From positions 18,612,285 to 18,676,284 of the forward strand of contig NC_081413.1 in assembly GCF_030272615.1 (NCBI RefSeq): DNA of 64,000 nt, written 5' to 3'. Under the pieces are notes generated by a model. The model made no database searches. It saw only the letters and a list, made by a program, of their open reading frames with translations, and was not told the origin of the DNA. Positions 48,204-59,821 of the stretch are shown here, in pieces. The position numbers and the translations under genes were made by a program. Numbering within the stretch: the first letter of the stretch is position 1; each line of letters starts with the position of its first letter. The stretch comes from Cryptomeria japonica (taxonomy: Eukaryota; Streptophyta; Pinopsida; Cupressales; Cupressaceae).

Positions 48204-48437
48204 TTCAACAAAAGATTACAAGCCATTCATGAAGGGGTTCAAGAATTTGCCAAAGAATACAATGAGGACATGAAGAACAAGGAGGCCAAAGAGAAGGAAC
48301 CAGTCAAAGAAGACAATCAAGGCAAGAAAGGAGATTCCAGGTACTATATGAACATAGGAGAGTGCTCAACTATGGAAGTTGTCAACTCCAATGAGGATAT
48401 ATCAGAGATAGATCTCCCAATTATCTTGGTAGATTGA
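48204..48437 (+). pseudogene. Short coding fragment of unknown origin
   Basis: 77 open codons starting right after the LTR end (FNKRLQAIHEGVQEFAKEY...) and ending at TGA 48435. Charged, rich in Lys and Glu, then an acidic C-terminus (NEDISEIDLPIILVD). The frame enters from the LTR border, so this is probably the C-terminal end of a gene or element ORF into which the copia element inserted. No domain recognised. Confidence 0.4.
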
Positions 48438-50500
48438 GACAATTATAGTGAAAGTAGAAACTATTAACTGTCTTAGTGAATTCATCGTGCAGTCCACCAA
48501 TGTAGATAGTCCTTGAGTATAGTATGTCAAATATGTAAACCATTTACATGAGTAGTGTATAGTTGGTAGTGATAAGTTTAACAGTTTGGACGCCCCGTGA
48601 GGCTTGAACTAATTATTTTAGTATTATTTTTTGGGTGTAGTCATAGACTACTTAGATTTTACCATGACTAATAAATGTACAATTTTATTTCTATAATTAA
48701 TAAAAAAATATATTTTGACATAATTCTTATGTAGTTATTGTATTCTACGTAACTTAATATTAAAATTGAGAAATATCTCTTAAAAATTGTTATATAATTC
48801 ATTGTAGAGTAGGAAAAATGAACTTTTATGGAAGGATAATATTCTTCGAGAGCACAACTTCTAATTGTACATTCAAATAAATAAGAGGTAATCACAACCT
48901 TTTAGCTTATCCAATTAATCATGATGTTATAGTTTGATAAAAGAGATTTATTGTGTTTCTAATTATATCATGAACATGAGACATAATTAAATTGTGACAA
49001 CTTCAGAAATAGAGTGTATAGGTGACAAAGGTTTTTTGATAGTTGGACTAGCTCTTTGTCACAAATGTTTCCATAGTACGTAGATGACATTGCAACACAT
49101 TATCATCTTGTATAGACAAAAATATGACTATTATAAGAAATATTTGTACAAACCCTAGATGGATTCTGAGGGAGAAAAATTCCAACATATGACAAAATAA
49201 AACATATTAACGACTGTATATCAAGCTAAACTAAATGGAAGAATGAAAAGAAAATGAAAGAGCTCATCCAAGAAACAAAAGGTTGCTAAAGATTCTTTGG
49301 AGTGAGCCTCTTCCAAACCTGCACACAAAAGACCAAAGAGAAGGTTCGGGGTGGTTGTCCAGGGCTTGCCTTAGTTAAACCTCCACTTTGGTGTTTCAGC
49401 CTCCATGGATAGGTAAGATAGATTGTTGATAAAAATGACATGAAAAGAGATACAATAGATATTTATATGCTTGAAATGAAAGATAATGCAATAAGCTTAA
49501 AAGTGTGCTACAAAGATATTAGTTACCAATCTTCCACAATAGAGGAAGACAATCTAGACAAGGTCAAAGTCGTCTCCACATGGATACCATGAGGAAGACT
49601 AATCTTCAAAGCTTTGATGTTATTGCTAGTATGAAAGTAAAAGTTGTAAGAGGGTAATATTTTTTCTCTATGTGTGTGAGAGAAAATGGAGAAGAATGCA
49701 ACAGAGTGCAACATAGAAAATATGTGAGAGAAAAATAATATTGTAAACATGGATATAGCAAGTACGAATTTGTTTGTGATGCCTGAGCACATTGACAAGG
49801 GTGTTACATTGTTAGGATGACACAAACATAACACTCCAATGGTCATTTAAGTTGCAGATTTTTGCAAGATGGCAGTGCATCGTGTAGACGTTTGTGCACA
49901 ACACATTTGTTTGGAGAAAATTGAACTCAGGGCCAAGGATTCAGCCTTACTTTATTATACATAATTATATTTAATTAAATGTCATAATTGTCTTTTTTAT
50001 CTAAAGGGAGGTTTATGCGATGTGAAATTGTAGGGTATGCAGTTTGTGACATTACATTCAATATTTGTTATGAATTGAATCCTCAAATCGTGGGATAAGT
50101 CTCACTTATATAGGTAAAATTTGACACATGAAAGTGAGCTATAACTCATATGATAGAATTTGTTGATAGTGAATTCAATTTTCTTGGAACTGTGATAAGA
50201 CTTCTCATCTAATCTATGAGAGGTTCAATGATAAAATATAAAAAGAATTTATAGTTTAGGCAAAGAAATCAAATAAACACAGATCACACAATATTTAGTT
50301 TGGAAAAATCCTATAAAGAAATAATCTAATTCTAAAAAAATTGAACCAATTGTATTCACAATAATAATAATGGTTACAACTTATTCCTTCACACAAGTTC
50401 CACACCAAGTTTGGAGAAATCTTGGCAACGTAATATGTTTAAATACATATCAGGGTAAGTGCACCAAGTTGGTGAACAGAAAAGTGGCCACATGCCAAAA
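48438..50500. other. AT-rich sequence without recognised features
   Basis: Two kilobases with no coding signal, LTR border or tandem array that I can support. Short frames at 48668-48895 and 49523-49846 look random. Confidence 0.5.
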
Positions 50501-50520
50501 AAAAACCAAATTTTTCATAA

Positions 50521-50800
50521 CCCGTGTGGGTTCTAAAAATTCAAAAACGTGCTAGGCTTGGTAACACCAAGCCTAGCCAAAAACAATTTAAAAAATAAAA
50601 ATTTCCTCAAAACCCGTACGGGTTTTGAGGAACATTTTGTTTTTTAATAAAAAATTAAAAGTTTCTCAAAACCGGTATGGGTTTTGAGAAACATTATTTT
50701 TTGTGTAGGCCACGGGTTTTGGCCATTTTCAATGCCAAAAACCATGGAACAAGAACAAGGGAAAGGCAAAAAACCATAGAACCTGCATGGGTTTACAATT
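50521..50800. repeat. Cluster of palindromes and CCCGTRYGGG-type repeats
   Basis: A 12-bp stem with 3-nt loop lies at 50551-50577 (GCTAGGCTTGGT arm). A perfect 26-bp palindrome lies at 50605-50630 centred on CCCGTACGGG, and a near-perfect 30-bp one at 50661-50692 centred on CCGGTATGGG. Related half-sites are at 50521, 50708 and 50780. They sit 40-300 bp upstream of the ATG at 50838, as subterminal transposase-binding repeats or an operator would. Confidence 0.75.
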
Positions 50801-50837
50801 ATTTTGGATTTTCCCAACATTGAGAGCAATTTTCAAC

Positions 50838-53598
50838 AATGGCACCCTGTCGAACATGTAAGATTTGATTGGTTTGATTATTTTTGTTTGCATTTTAATT
50901 GAAGTAGGGTTTTTTAATTGATTTAAGTTTTGTTTTTATTAATTTGATGTCAAATTCTTGAAAAAATCCCCCAAAATGAAATAGATAACAAAGACCTCCT
51001 CTTGCATAAGCAACACAAGAAAACCCTGTAAACATTGCACATGAGCAACAAGAAAACCCTCAAAATCCTCAAAATGCTGCTCCTCAACAACCACCGCCAC
51101 TCTAAAACCCTCCATGTCCTCCATTAGATCATGTAGATGCCATACAAGAGGATCTCATCAATCACCTTACACAAAATAAAGCCCAAATTTCTATATTGGT
51201 GAATAGGTTGAGGTCCTCTAGGCTTGAGCACCACTCAAACCTTGCTAGAACACTAGAAACAATGGCTAATAGTGAAAATGAGGTATCTAGGGAGATTATG
51301 AAATGGGGTTCATGGAGGGATAGATGTCGAACATTTTATGTAGATGGGTTGTCATATGACAAGTGAAAAAAAAGGCCATAGGTAAAGCTGACATATGTTC
51401 TCTTTTTCACCGATCCTGTTACCAGTAACAACCTAGAACTAAATACGACCTGGTTTACTATACATTGGTGTGTTCATGCTAGGCTGAAAGAAGCTTTTTG
51501 GGATAGGTGGTATATGGTCTTTGACCAACCACCTTGTAATAATCGGGAGATGCCTCTATATTTTTTGAGAAAGTTGTATTGTGAGTTTATCCTCGACAAG
51601 AAGTCAAATTACTTTGGCATTTGATAATTTCAAGGTAGAGGGAGAGGCTCTACGCAGGATAGACCTGGGGCCCATAGGGTGCTAGAGCCACAAAATAGGA
51701 GGTGTACAACTCCTAAACCCATGGTTTATGTCACTATCCCTATATCCTTGAAGGATTCTATGGAATTACAGACTCTTCAGGCAGCTGCATCATTGACTGA
51801 TGTCATTGTTCATCATGGCACATAGTTGGTCAGAGCAAAGGATGTACCAGCACCTGTGACACCTCCTTCATCAACAACACCTCCTTCATCAACGACACCT
51901 CCTTCATCAACAACACCTCCTTCATCATCGACACCTCCTTCATCAACGTCACCTCATGCATCATTTGGCACGAGCTAGCCCACTCAACATATATGCCCCA
52001 CCTACCAGGGTGTATGTTCTGGTGTAGACATTGACACAGATGAGGATGGTTTGACATCTCATTCGTGTACATGTTGTGGGAGTAGATGCCACACTTCCAC
52101 TGCAGAGGATGTCGCCCTCACCGATGAACTGACAGGTGTGTTTAATTCTATTTATCACATGTTATCAATTAAGTGACTAAATCTTATAAAAATAAATTAT
52201 TTTTTATTTTTAGAACAATTTAAAGTGACATATAAATAAAATGCATTGCAGGGTGTAGTAGATGGTGGGAGTACACCACATACTTTTCAGTTGACTCCAC
52301 AGTCATGAGTAGTTTCGCCACCAGAGGTAAAGATTTGTAAATTTATTAAAAATATAATAATACATTGGTTTCAAAATATCTTTTGTTAATTATATGTATC
52401 TTTACTTGGTGTTTTATAGGGCTTGTCAGTGGCTGAGATGTCCCAACTTGATGATACCACGCTTTCGGCCATTGACTTTGGCAAAGATAGTTATGCGATA
52501 CCATTTAGATTTATATATTTTTGACTTAAGTGATATATTAAATACATGCTCTTTTCCCTTATGTTAATTATTTTCTATTATTTTACCCCACCTGCCTCGA
52601 GGACATATCGTGTGAGAAAGCCATCCTCTAGCACTCCGAGGCAGAAAAAGATATCCTCTCAAACACCCAAATGAGAGAAGGTAATTCAATACAATTTAAA
52701 TTCATTTGTTGAAATGTATTATGATTAAACATGTATATGTAGATGTTGATAAGTGCACTTAATTTATTTATTCTATATATAGAAACATATGGGGTTTACA
52801 GAATTAATGAATGCACCTGATGTCGATGAGGTTCAGCAGAGGGAAGAGGTGATATCTTCATATTCATTTTGGATTGCATTCTTGCTTGTTTGAAATAACT
52901 AAATCCTTTTATGTCTATATCATATGGTATCATTTTTCATACAGGAAATAGTAATAGCTGCATCAGATTCGACTAGGCCTCCTAAGGTTACAAGAGAACT
53001 ATATGAGGCTTCGGTGTGCATTTGTTCTACATATGTTAAAAATATTTGTTTTATCTAGTTTGTCAACAACTTTGGGTTATTAACTTGTACAATTGTCTTT
53101 AACCTATTACATGCCCCTTCCAAACTTCCTATTGTTATTCTACCATTCCATTTCAATAGAAGTCCAACATGTATATTATGGGATCCAACATGACCAAGGG
53201 AAAAGGTATGTTTGTCTTAGATTCATCTGTGACTTTGCCTCCTATGACCACAACACATCCATCTGAGGCTCCGATATGCTTTATTTTTTAAGTCTATTCA
53301 TTTTTAGTTATTATGTGTTATTTGACATATATTTTATTAACATGTATTAATGTTGTTTTACTAGTTACAACCCCCTTCAGGACATCCCACGGATCCTCGA
53401 CCTCACCCAATTGCAGAAGACAGAGATGAGGTAATCGACATTTCAGCTTCAAACAATTTAGAGTTCAGTATTTATTTATTTTGATGTTATATTGAGAAAA
53501 TATATCTGATTCAACATTTGAATTGTCCTTGTGCAACCACCTACAGAGCCATGTACTTCTTCGAAGAGGATCGATTTTGATGATCCGCCACAGTCATA
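50838..53598 (+). pseudogene. Multi-exon Pro/Ser/Thr-rich gene, unknown, decayed
   Basis: Possible exon 1 is ATG 50838 to a GTAAGA donor. The main exon, about 51013-52135, is in one frame with about six stops. It includes a Gln/Pro start, KWGSWRDRCRTFYVDGLSYD (51304-51363), a Trp-rich part (WCVHARLKEAFWDRWYMVF), an RGRGR segment, a TPPSST repeat (51863-51952) and a Cys cluster SCTCCGSRC (52063-52088). Small phase-0 exons with GT/AG borders follow: 52252-52326, 52420-52515, about 52610-52680, 52783-52848, 52945-53013, 53160-53205, 53365-53430, last to TAG 53596. Two of them end in related EAS/EAP phrases, so exon duplication is likely. No known domain; it could be a DNA-binding partner of the minus-strand gene (inference). 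Confidence 0.55.
51863..51952 (+). repeat. 18-bp minisatellite (5 units)
   Basis: Five units of CTCCTTCATCAACRACAC, encoding a TPPSST-type repeat in the plus-strand gene. The minus-strand frame over it is a shadow. Confidence 0.9.
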
Positions 53599-54328
53599 GA
53601 TATTGATAAAGACATATAGTTATAGTTGTGGTCATTGAAGGACCAATTTTTTTATATATTCGACATTTGTATATGTATATATTGACTTTGACAGACATGG
53701 CACAAGCCACATTTTTGTAACTATTATTGATTTGCAATCTATGGCATTTTTTGATATGTACACGATTATTGTTCATTTTGATATATATGAAACTTGATAT
53801 TTGATCCAATTTGTTCATTGATATATATGAAACTTGATATTATTGAAACTTAGTTATTTTCTATTGAAATGTGATCAAACTTGTTCATTGTGTATATGTC
53901 TTGAAATGTGATCCAATTTGTTCATTACTTGTAACTCATATGGCGTATACTTTTAAACTATCTATTACTCAGATTGTGTATACCCAAGTACCGACACCAG
54001 TAATGTTGATATTGTGTATTTTGATTGAGTGAATTTGCTTTGAGTCCTTCATGCATGAAGAGATTTGAGTGAAGTTATTATTTTATAAACTCATTCTTAT
54101 GGAGCGAAGTTCATCATTTTAAGAACCAATTAATACAATATTTGAGTGCACAAAGCAGATTTGAAATCTATCAAAGGATGAGTCAGCTTAGGTAAGGTTT
54201 TCATTTAAATTTTATTCCATAACAAGTCAGCCTTAGGGTAAGAGACACACCTATTCATCCAAATCACCTATAAAAGAAGAGTTGAAGCAATCATTTTAAC
54301 ATCAAATCAAACCAATTATCTCTTCTTT
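53599..54328. other. AT-rich spacer between the convergent genes
   Basis: Contains two copies of TTGATATATATGAAACTTGATAT at about 53778 and 53818 and phrases with TTTGTTCATTG repeated three to four times (53800-53930). No gene seen. Confidence 0.5.
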
Positions 54329-55706
54329 TGTCAAAAACCGTTAGTGAGAGGTAGCAAAATAGTGCATCTTTCATTGTGCTCATTGTGAGAATGAACCGTG
54401 AGCGTGAGTGCATCTGGGTCGTCGAGTTTATGCTAGGTGTGCCCCTGTCTCACTCCCCAAGATGTCTGATCGTTCGGAGCCACCTCGTAGCGACGTTTTC
54501 CCTTGAGCGCTCAAAGTGGAAAAAATGGTCAAACTTTGACGTCACGTAACTCGGAGACTGTGGAAATTATGGATGATCCATGTGAACCTATGGGGTCATG
54601 TTGTTTCTTCCTAAAAAATCCTCTCTTGGTTTTAGACAACTCGATTCCCTTTTCTTGTGGTGAGATTTTTTTTGTCGTATAAAAAACTATCAAAAATCGT
54701 CAGTGAGAGGTGGCAAAATAATGCATCTTTCATTCTGCTCGTCGTGGGAATGAACCATTAGCGCAAGCATGTCTGGGTGGTCTAGTTTACACTATGTGTT
54801 TCCTTGTCTCACTCCCCAAGACGTCCGATCATTTGGAGCCACCTCGTAGTGACGTTTTCCCTTGAACGCTCAAAGTGGGAAAAATGGTCAAATTTTGATG
54901 TCGCGTAACTCAGAAACCGTGGCACTTATGGATGATCCGTGTGAACCTATGGGGTCATGTTGTCACTTCCTAAAAAATTCTCTCTCAGTTTCAGACAAAT
55001 GGATTCCATTTTCTTGTGGTGAGATTTTCTCTGTCGCATAAAAAACCGTCAAAAACCATTAGTGAGAGGTGGCAAAATAGTGTATCTTTCATTCTGCATG
55101 CTGTGGGAATGAACCGTCAATGTGAGCACATCCGAGTGGCCATTTTTATGATAGGTGTTCCCTTTTCTCACTCCCCAAGACATCTGATCGTTCCAAGCCA
55201 CCTCGTAGCAACGTTTTCCCTTGAGCGCTCAAAGTGGAAAAATGGTCAAACTTTGACGCCGCGTACCTTAGATGCCATGGCACTTATGGATGATCTATTT
55301 GAACCTATGGGGTCGTGTTGTTGCTACCTAAAAAATCCTCTCTCAGTTTCGGACGACTTGATTCCATTTTCTTGGGGTGAGATTTTTTCTGTCACATAAA
55401 AAACCATCAGTGAGAGGTGGTAAAATAGTGCATCTTTCGTTCTACTCATTGTGGGAACAAATCGTTAGTGTGAGTGCATCCGAGTGGTCAAGTTTACACT
55501 AGGTGTGCCCTTTTCTCTCTCCCCAAGACATCCGATTGTTCAGAGCCACCTGGTAGCGATGTTTTCCCTTGAGCGCTCAAAGTGGAAAAAATGGTCAAAC
55601 TTTGACATCACGTAACTTGGAGACCGTGTCACTTATGGATGATCCATTTAAACCTATGGGGTCATGTTCTCACTACCTAAAAGGGCCTCTCTTAGTTTTG
55701 GACTAT
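54329..55706 (+). repeat. ~359-bp tandem repeat, 4 units
   Basis: The phrase AGTGAGAGG recurs at 54343, 54702, 55061 and 55409 (periods 359, 359, 348). Each unit carries a TTGAGCGCTCAA palindrome (mutated in unit 2), an inverted pair GTCAAACTTTGAC and a TTTGACGTCACGTAACTCGG-like box (all variants of it). The period is not a multiple of three and frames differ between units, so it is not a coding repeat; the 127-codon frame in unit 3 is not supported. Confidence 0.9.
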
Positions 55707-55949
55707 TCCTACTAGCCCTTCAAATCGGGTAATTCAACAATAGCTCAAAACTTTCCCAAAACACTTGAAATTTTTTTGGCATATTCAGATACCCATTTGG
55801 AAGTTATTTAACATATGTCAGAATTAGACACAGTTATTTATAATCAAATAGTACAAATTTATAGTCAAATGGTACAAGTTTATTACAAATGTATTTATAA
55901 TCAAATGGTACATATTTGGGCTCTCAAAATTTGCAAATCAGCCCCATGG
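55707..55949. other. Short spacer
   Basis: Non-coding. TATAATCAAATGGTACA is partly repeated at about 55842, 55862 and 55892. Confidence 0.45.
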
Positions 55950-56212
55950 ACACTTTCATATATAAAATTTAGCATCTAATATAAACGATCAAGCTCATTA
56001 CTGTTTATATTTACAAAATTTTGCATCTAAATATGCAAATTACAACTCGTTGTTGATTTTTTATACAAAAATTAGCATCTAGATATGCACATTAAAACTC
56101 ATTGTTGTTTTTTTATACAAAATTTAGCATCTAGATATGCACATTACAACTCATTGATGTTTTTATATACAAAATTTGGCATCTACATATGCACATTATA
56201 ACTAATATGCAT
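55950..56212. repeat. 52-bp tandem repeat, 5 units
   Basis: AAAATTTAGCATCTA recurs with GCATCT at about 55972, 56023, 56075, 56127 and 56179, a regular 52-bp period with moderate divergence. It lies just past the stop codon of the minus-strand gene. Confidence 0.8.
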
Positions 56213-56339
56213 ATTATAGCTCATATGCATGTAGAGCACATCCAAAAAAATGAAGTTACAACGTTTCACAAAAGATGCATACCTAATTGTCAAAATTATT
56301 CTACCATATTGTAGAATTATTCTTCTAGATGGCCCAAAA

Positions 56340-57740
56340 TCAATCAAGTGAACCTTCTGGATCAGCTCTAACCCTTAGTGTCTCAAGTATTGCCTCGTGG
56401 TCAGATTCATGAACTTTCCACAAATCCTTGTTAAGAGGTCTACCATGATATTTAATCGAATGATAATTTTTTGCAACAAGAAGGTTTGAGTAATGAAGAA
56501 TATGTCTATTTGTCTCAAAGTCCTCAAACAACCAAGCATTAGAATTTTTCATAGGGTACCTGCATTTTATAGAACGATAAGTTTATGCCAAAATCAATAC
56601 AACAACTACTAAATAAATGAGTTTAAGAGGTCTCAATACAACTCAAAACAACAACGGTACCTTCTAAGCCATGTCCCTATCATAACAACAGATCCTATTG
56701 GGTACTCAATACCCTCTCCATCAACCACCGTAGAAGTCAATTTCGTTTTGGCCTCAATACAACGACACAAAAAGTAATCTGTTCCTTCTTCATTGTTCTC
56801 ATCCGCAATAACTGCATATACATGACTTGCATTTAATATAAGGATATAAGTTAATACCAAAATCAGCATAAGTTAATACTAATAAATTGAGCTTAAAATT
56901 GTAGCAAATTGTAACCCTTTACCCAGTTCAACTATGTTTGATACATGGTCAAAATCCACTGATGCTTCAATCTGGTTCATTTGTAGTGCTCTAGGAAGTT
57001 GATATGTATCTATGGTTTGAAAAGGTCTACAATACCATTGGTCAACCCACTCTTTTGATTCACATTCATCCCACACATAAATGCATACACAAAGAGAAAA
57101 AGCATGCAATCTGTTTAGTATAAATAACTAGTGATGTTGCATTTAAACTTCTAAATGAATGCATGTCACTTGATCCAGTAAGTGTAGAACAATATAGATA
57201 GTTTTCAATGTAATTAGATTCATGTATTAACCAAAAATATCTAGAAACCATAGACTTACCTACATTACCTGGTCCCATCGTAGAGTTACACCATTGCACA
57301 ATTATTTCTGCATCTATTAACATTGCACCACCTTCGTACTTTAATTCCTCTCTGGTAAGAGCTCTTTTCACACATGCTCCCACACCATCATGCTCTCCCT
57401 TTCCATTCCCTGCCTCAATGAAATTCCAAAAATGTTGCACACCACTTGTCATATGCATCCTAGTCAACCAGTAGAACATCCTTGCATTCTTGAATTGTGC
57501 AGTGCAATTATCCGACCATATTAAGTGTTGGTTGTATCTTATATCTCTTTCCCTTAAACTATCATACAAGACTGTAAAGCATCCTTGCACAAACTCTAAG
57601 GAATTAGGATCATCGCTGATATAGAAGTGATATTCTCTTATAGCCTTTCTGTCCTCCTCGGTGCTATCATGTGCATGCATGAATGCTATGTGTACAAAAA
57701 TTATAGCTTGTGTAGAGTGTGGGTGTAAATAATTATTCAT
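56340..57740 (-). pseudogene. RNase H-fold, transposase-like protein with introns
   Basis: Three exons, read on the minus strand: 57740-56923, 56811-56661 and 56559-56340 (TGA at 56340), about 396 codons. Introns (GTAAAG to TGCAG, GTACCG to TGCAG) keep the frame at both junctions. The first exon has EYHFYISDDPNSLEFVQGC, LIWSDNCTAQFKNARMFYWL (about 57475-57535) and GNGKGEHDGVGACVKRAL (57360-57413), then RYFWLIHES, TGSSDMHSFRS, a Cys-rich ACFFSLCM and, after a one-base shift at about 57085, WDECESKEWVDQWY. WSDNC and GKGxxDGxG resemble uncharacterised animal and plant proteins that look like DDE-type transposases (family from memory, fold inferred). The last exon ends RADPEGSLD. The N-terminus is missing; the copia LTR near 57.84 kb may cut it. 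Confidence 0.65.
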
Positions 57741-57841
57741 ATTGGATATTATTACACTTTACTTACATTTACTTAGGATAATGCATTTCATAGTAGTTTG
57801 GGTATGAGACACTTGGGTGTTTGTGCCATATTGGGATAGTG

Positions 57842-58192
57842 TGTGTAGGAGAATTTCCACCTCTTATGGTGTGATCTTGTTACTACTCTATCATATCCAC
57901 TTATTGTGGAGTGATAATTCCACCTTCGGTGGGTGATCCACCTCATGCGGAATATATTATTGTTTCTCCTACCTACCCATGCCTATTTCCTACCTACCCT
58001 TGTTTCTTATTGAGCCACATGTTAGGTTTGTGTGCTCACATATCCATATAGCCTTGCCTATATATGCAGGCTCATATTCATTGTATGTAACAACCATTTT
58101 TATCTATTGATGAGAATACAGTTTATTCTTGCCTAAATTTTATCTCTATTTTGTACATTTCGTTGAGCTCTTGATCTTGGCAAAATCTCACA
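57842..58192 (+). repeat. Short copia LTR
   Basis: Probable limits TGTGTAGGAG (57842) and AATCTCACA (58192), about 350 bp; the left end could lie up to 40 bp further left. TATA box CTATATATG at about 58058. The PBS follows directly. Confidence 0.65.
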
Positions 58193-58205
58193 TGGTATCA
58201 AAGCC
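58193..58205 (+). promoter_or_regulatory. Copia primer binding site
   Basis: TGGTATCAAAGCC, one base off the Met-initiator type TGGTATCAGAGCC, directly behind the LTR end CA. Confidence 0.8.
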
Positions 58206-59821
58206 ATTAGAGCGACATTGATTCGTCTTTGAGAGGCATTATTGTGACGTCAAGGGCAGATCTGAGGAACAACATCTTTTGGAGGCGTCCTAGACCAAAT
58301 CTGACTTCGACATTGCGTCCAAGTGGTCGTTTTCATGAATTTTGACTATAAAGTTGACCTATTTTGGTGTGAGAATTTTTTTCACCAATTTTGCTATATT
58401 TTTACGAATTTTGAAATTAAAAAAACAAAAAAATTTGCAATTTTTTTTTATTATTATGCAAAAAAAATTTGAATTTTTTAAATTTTTTTTTTTTTGAAAA
58501 AAAAGGTAAACTGTTTTTGGGGGTCCACAGACCCCCGTGATTGCCAAACTGCAGGTTCGGTCGTACCCCGGTCGCCATCTGCTCGTACCCGACAACTTCC
58601 TTTCATTCCAACAGCTCCCGACGACATCTATTCTGGCATGCCGACCCGTACACTGACCCCCCTGACACCTCCCGATAGCTCTCCTCGTGCTCCCATCGAC
58701 AACTCTGCACGTGCTCTCGACTGCACTCTCCCCGTGCGACTGTCGACCACCGAGCTGATGTACCTGCCATGTTGTGCCCTCTGCTATTGTCTTTGTGTCG
58801 TACATCATGATCCTATCTATTGACACCAACACCTCGGACAACCTTGCACACCATCGATCTCTGGCCGGGCCCCTCCATGACGTCCATCTCCGATTGGGCC
58901 CCTGTCATGCAGACCTGACCTCCCTGCCGGCCCGGTCTGTTCCGCCGGCACCGGCCTCCATAGCCCCACCGACCTGCTTCCAGTCAACGACAGTCTTCCC
59001 GCCCACCGACGATCTGACCCCTCTGCCACATCATCTCTCTTGCCCGGTCCCACCACAACGCCACGTTAGTGTACGACACCTATCTTTTCTGCCACTTCAT
59101 TGTGTCCATACAGTACGGACATCATGCAGGAAGGCGGTGAAGTTTTTTTGACAGCCAGACGACCGTCAAATTTAAGCCCGTCATTTGTTGACGTCAGCAG
59201 TATTTTGAAATTTTTTTAACCCCCTCTCATTGAGCTTTTTGATTTTGCCGTTCAACTTCAAATGGACATATCTTGCTCATTTTTGCTCCTTTTTTGGTGC
59301 AATGTTTTTGAAAGTGGCTATAATTTTATGTAATTTCTCATGGTGGCATTATTTTTTGATTTTGATGGACAGAGTTTTTAGAAATCTCAGTTTTTGGTGA
59401 CTGTACCTATCCAATCCTCATTTTTGCAACTTTCGAGACTCTGTTTGGGCTCATATGAACTCCTTTTCAGGTTTTTTTTTAAAGTGCATAATTTTTTGTC
59501 TACTCTCATAATATGCTATCAGTTTGCAACAATTTTGGGTAGAAATTGTACTTTCAGCATATGGTCTTTTTGGGCCAATTTGGCACTTGTATTGCATAGA
59601 TCTATCTTGCTGGTCTTTTGCATTGTAGTTCTCAACCTATTGGGGTAGTTGTCAAACAAAATCAGAAGTCCACCTTTCCATTATTTGCAAGTGGTCTATT
59701 GTACACGCACTACATATAAAGTGACAAAATCATCATTTTTTGGGGGGGTACCTTGATTGATTGAATTTCGGGGGGAGTCTCTTGTGCTTTTGTGCTCTTG
59801 TGTTCCTTCCTTTTTTCTACT
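58206..59821 (+). other. Long copia leader with a GC-rich island
   Basis: 1.6 kb between PBS and gag. 58440-58500 is a run of A and T tracts, 58510-59160 is clearly GC-rich with many CGAC, CCGAC and CCCC words, and then T-rich leader sequence follows. Frames at 58494-58823 and 58774-59151 look like by-products of composition, though a decayed captured segment cannot be excluded. Confidence 0.55.

Noticed and set aside
55016-55399. 127-codon frame in the 359-bp repeat
   Set aside because: Not kept in the other units; unit length is not a multiple of three.
58494-59151. Pro/Ser/Thr-rich ORFs in the copia leader
   Set aside because: Open frames follow from GC-rich composition; no domain, and position between PBS and gag argues for leader sequence.
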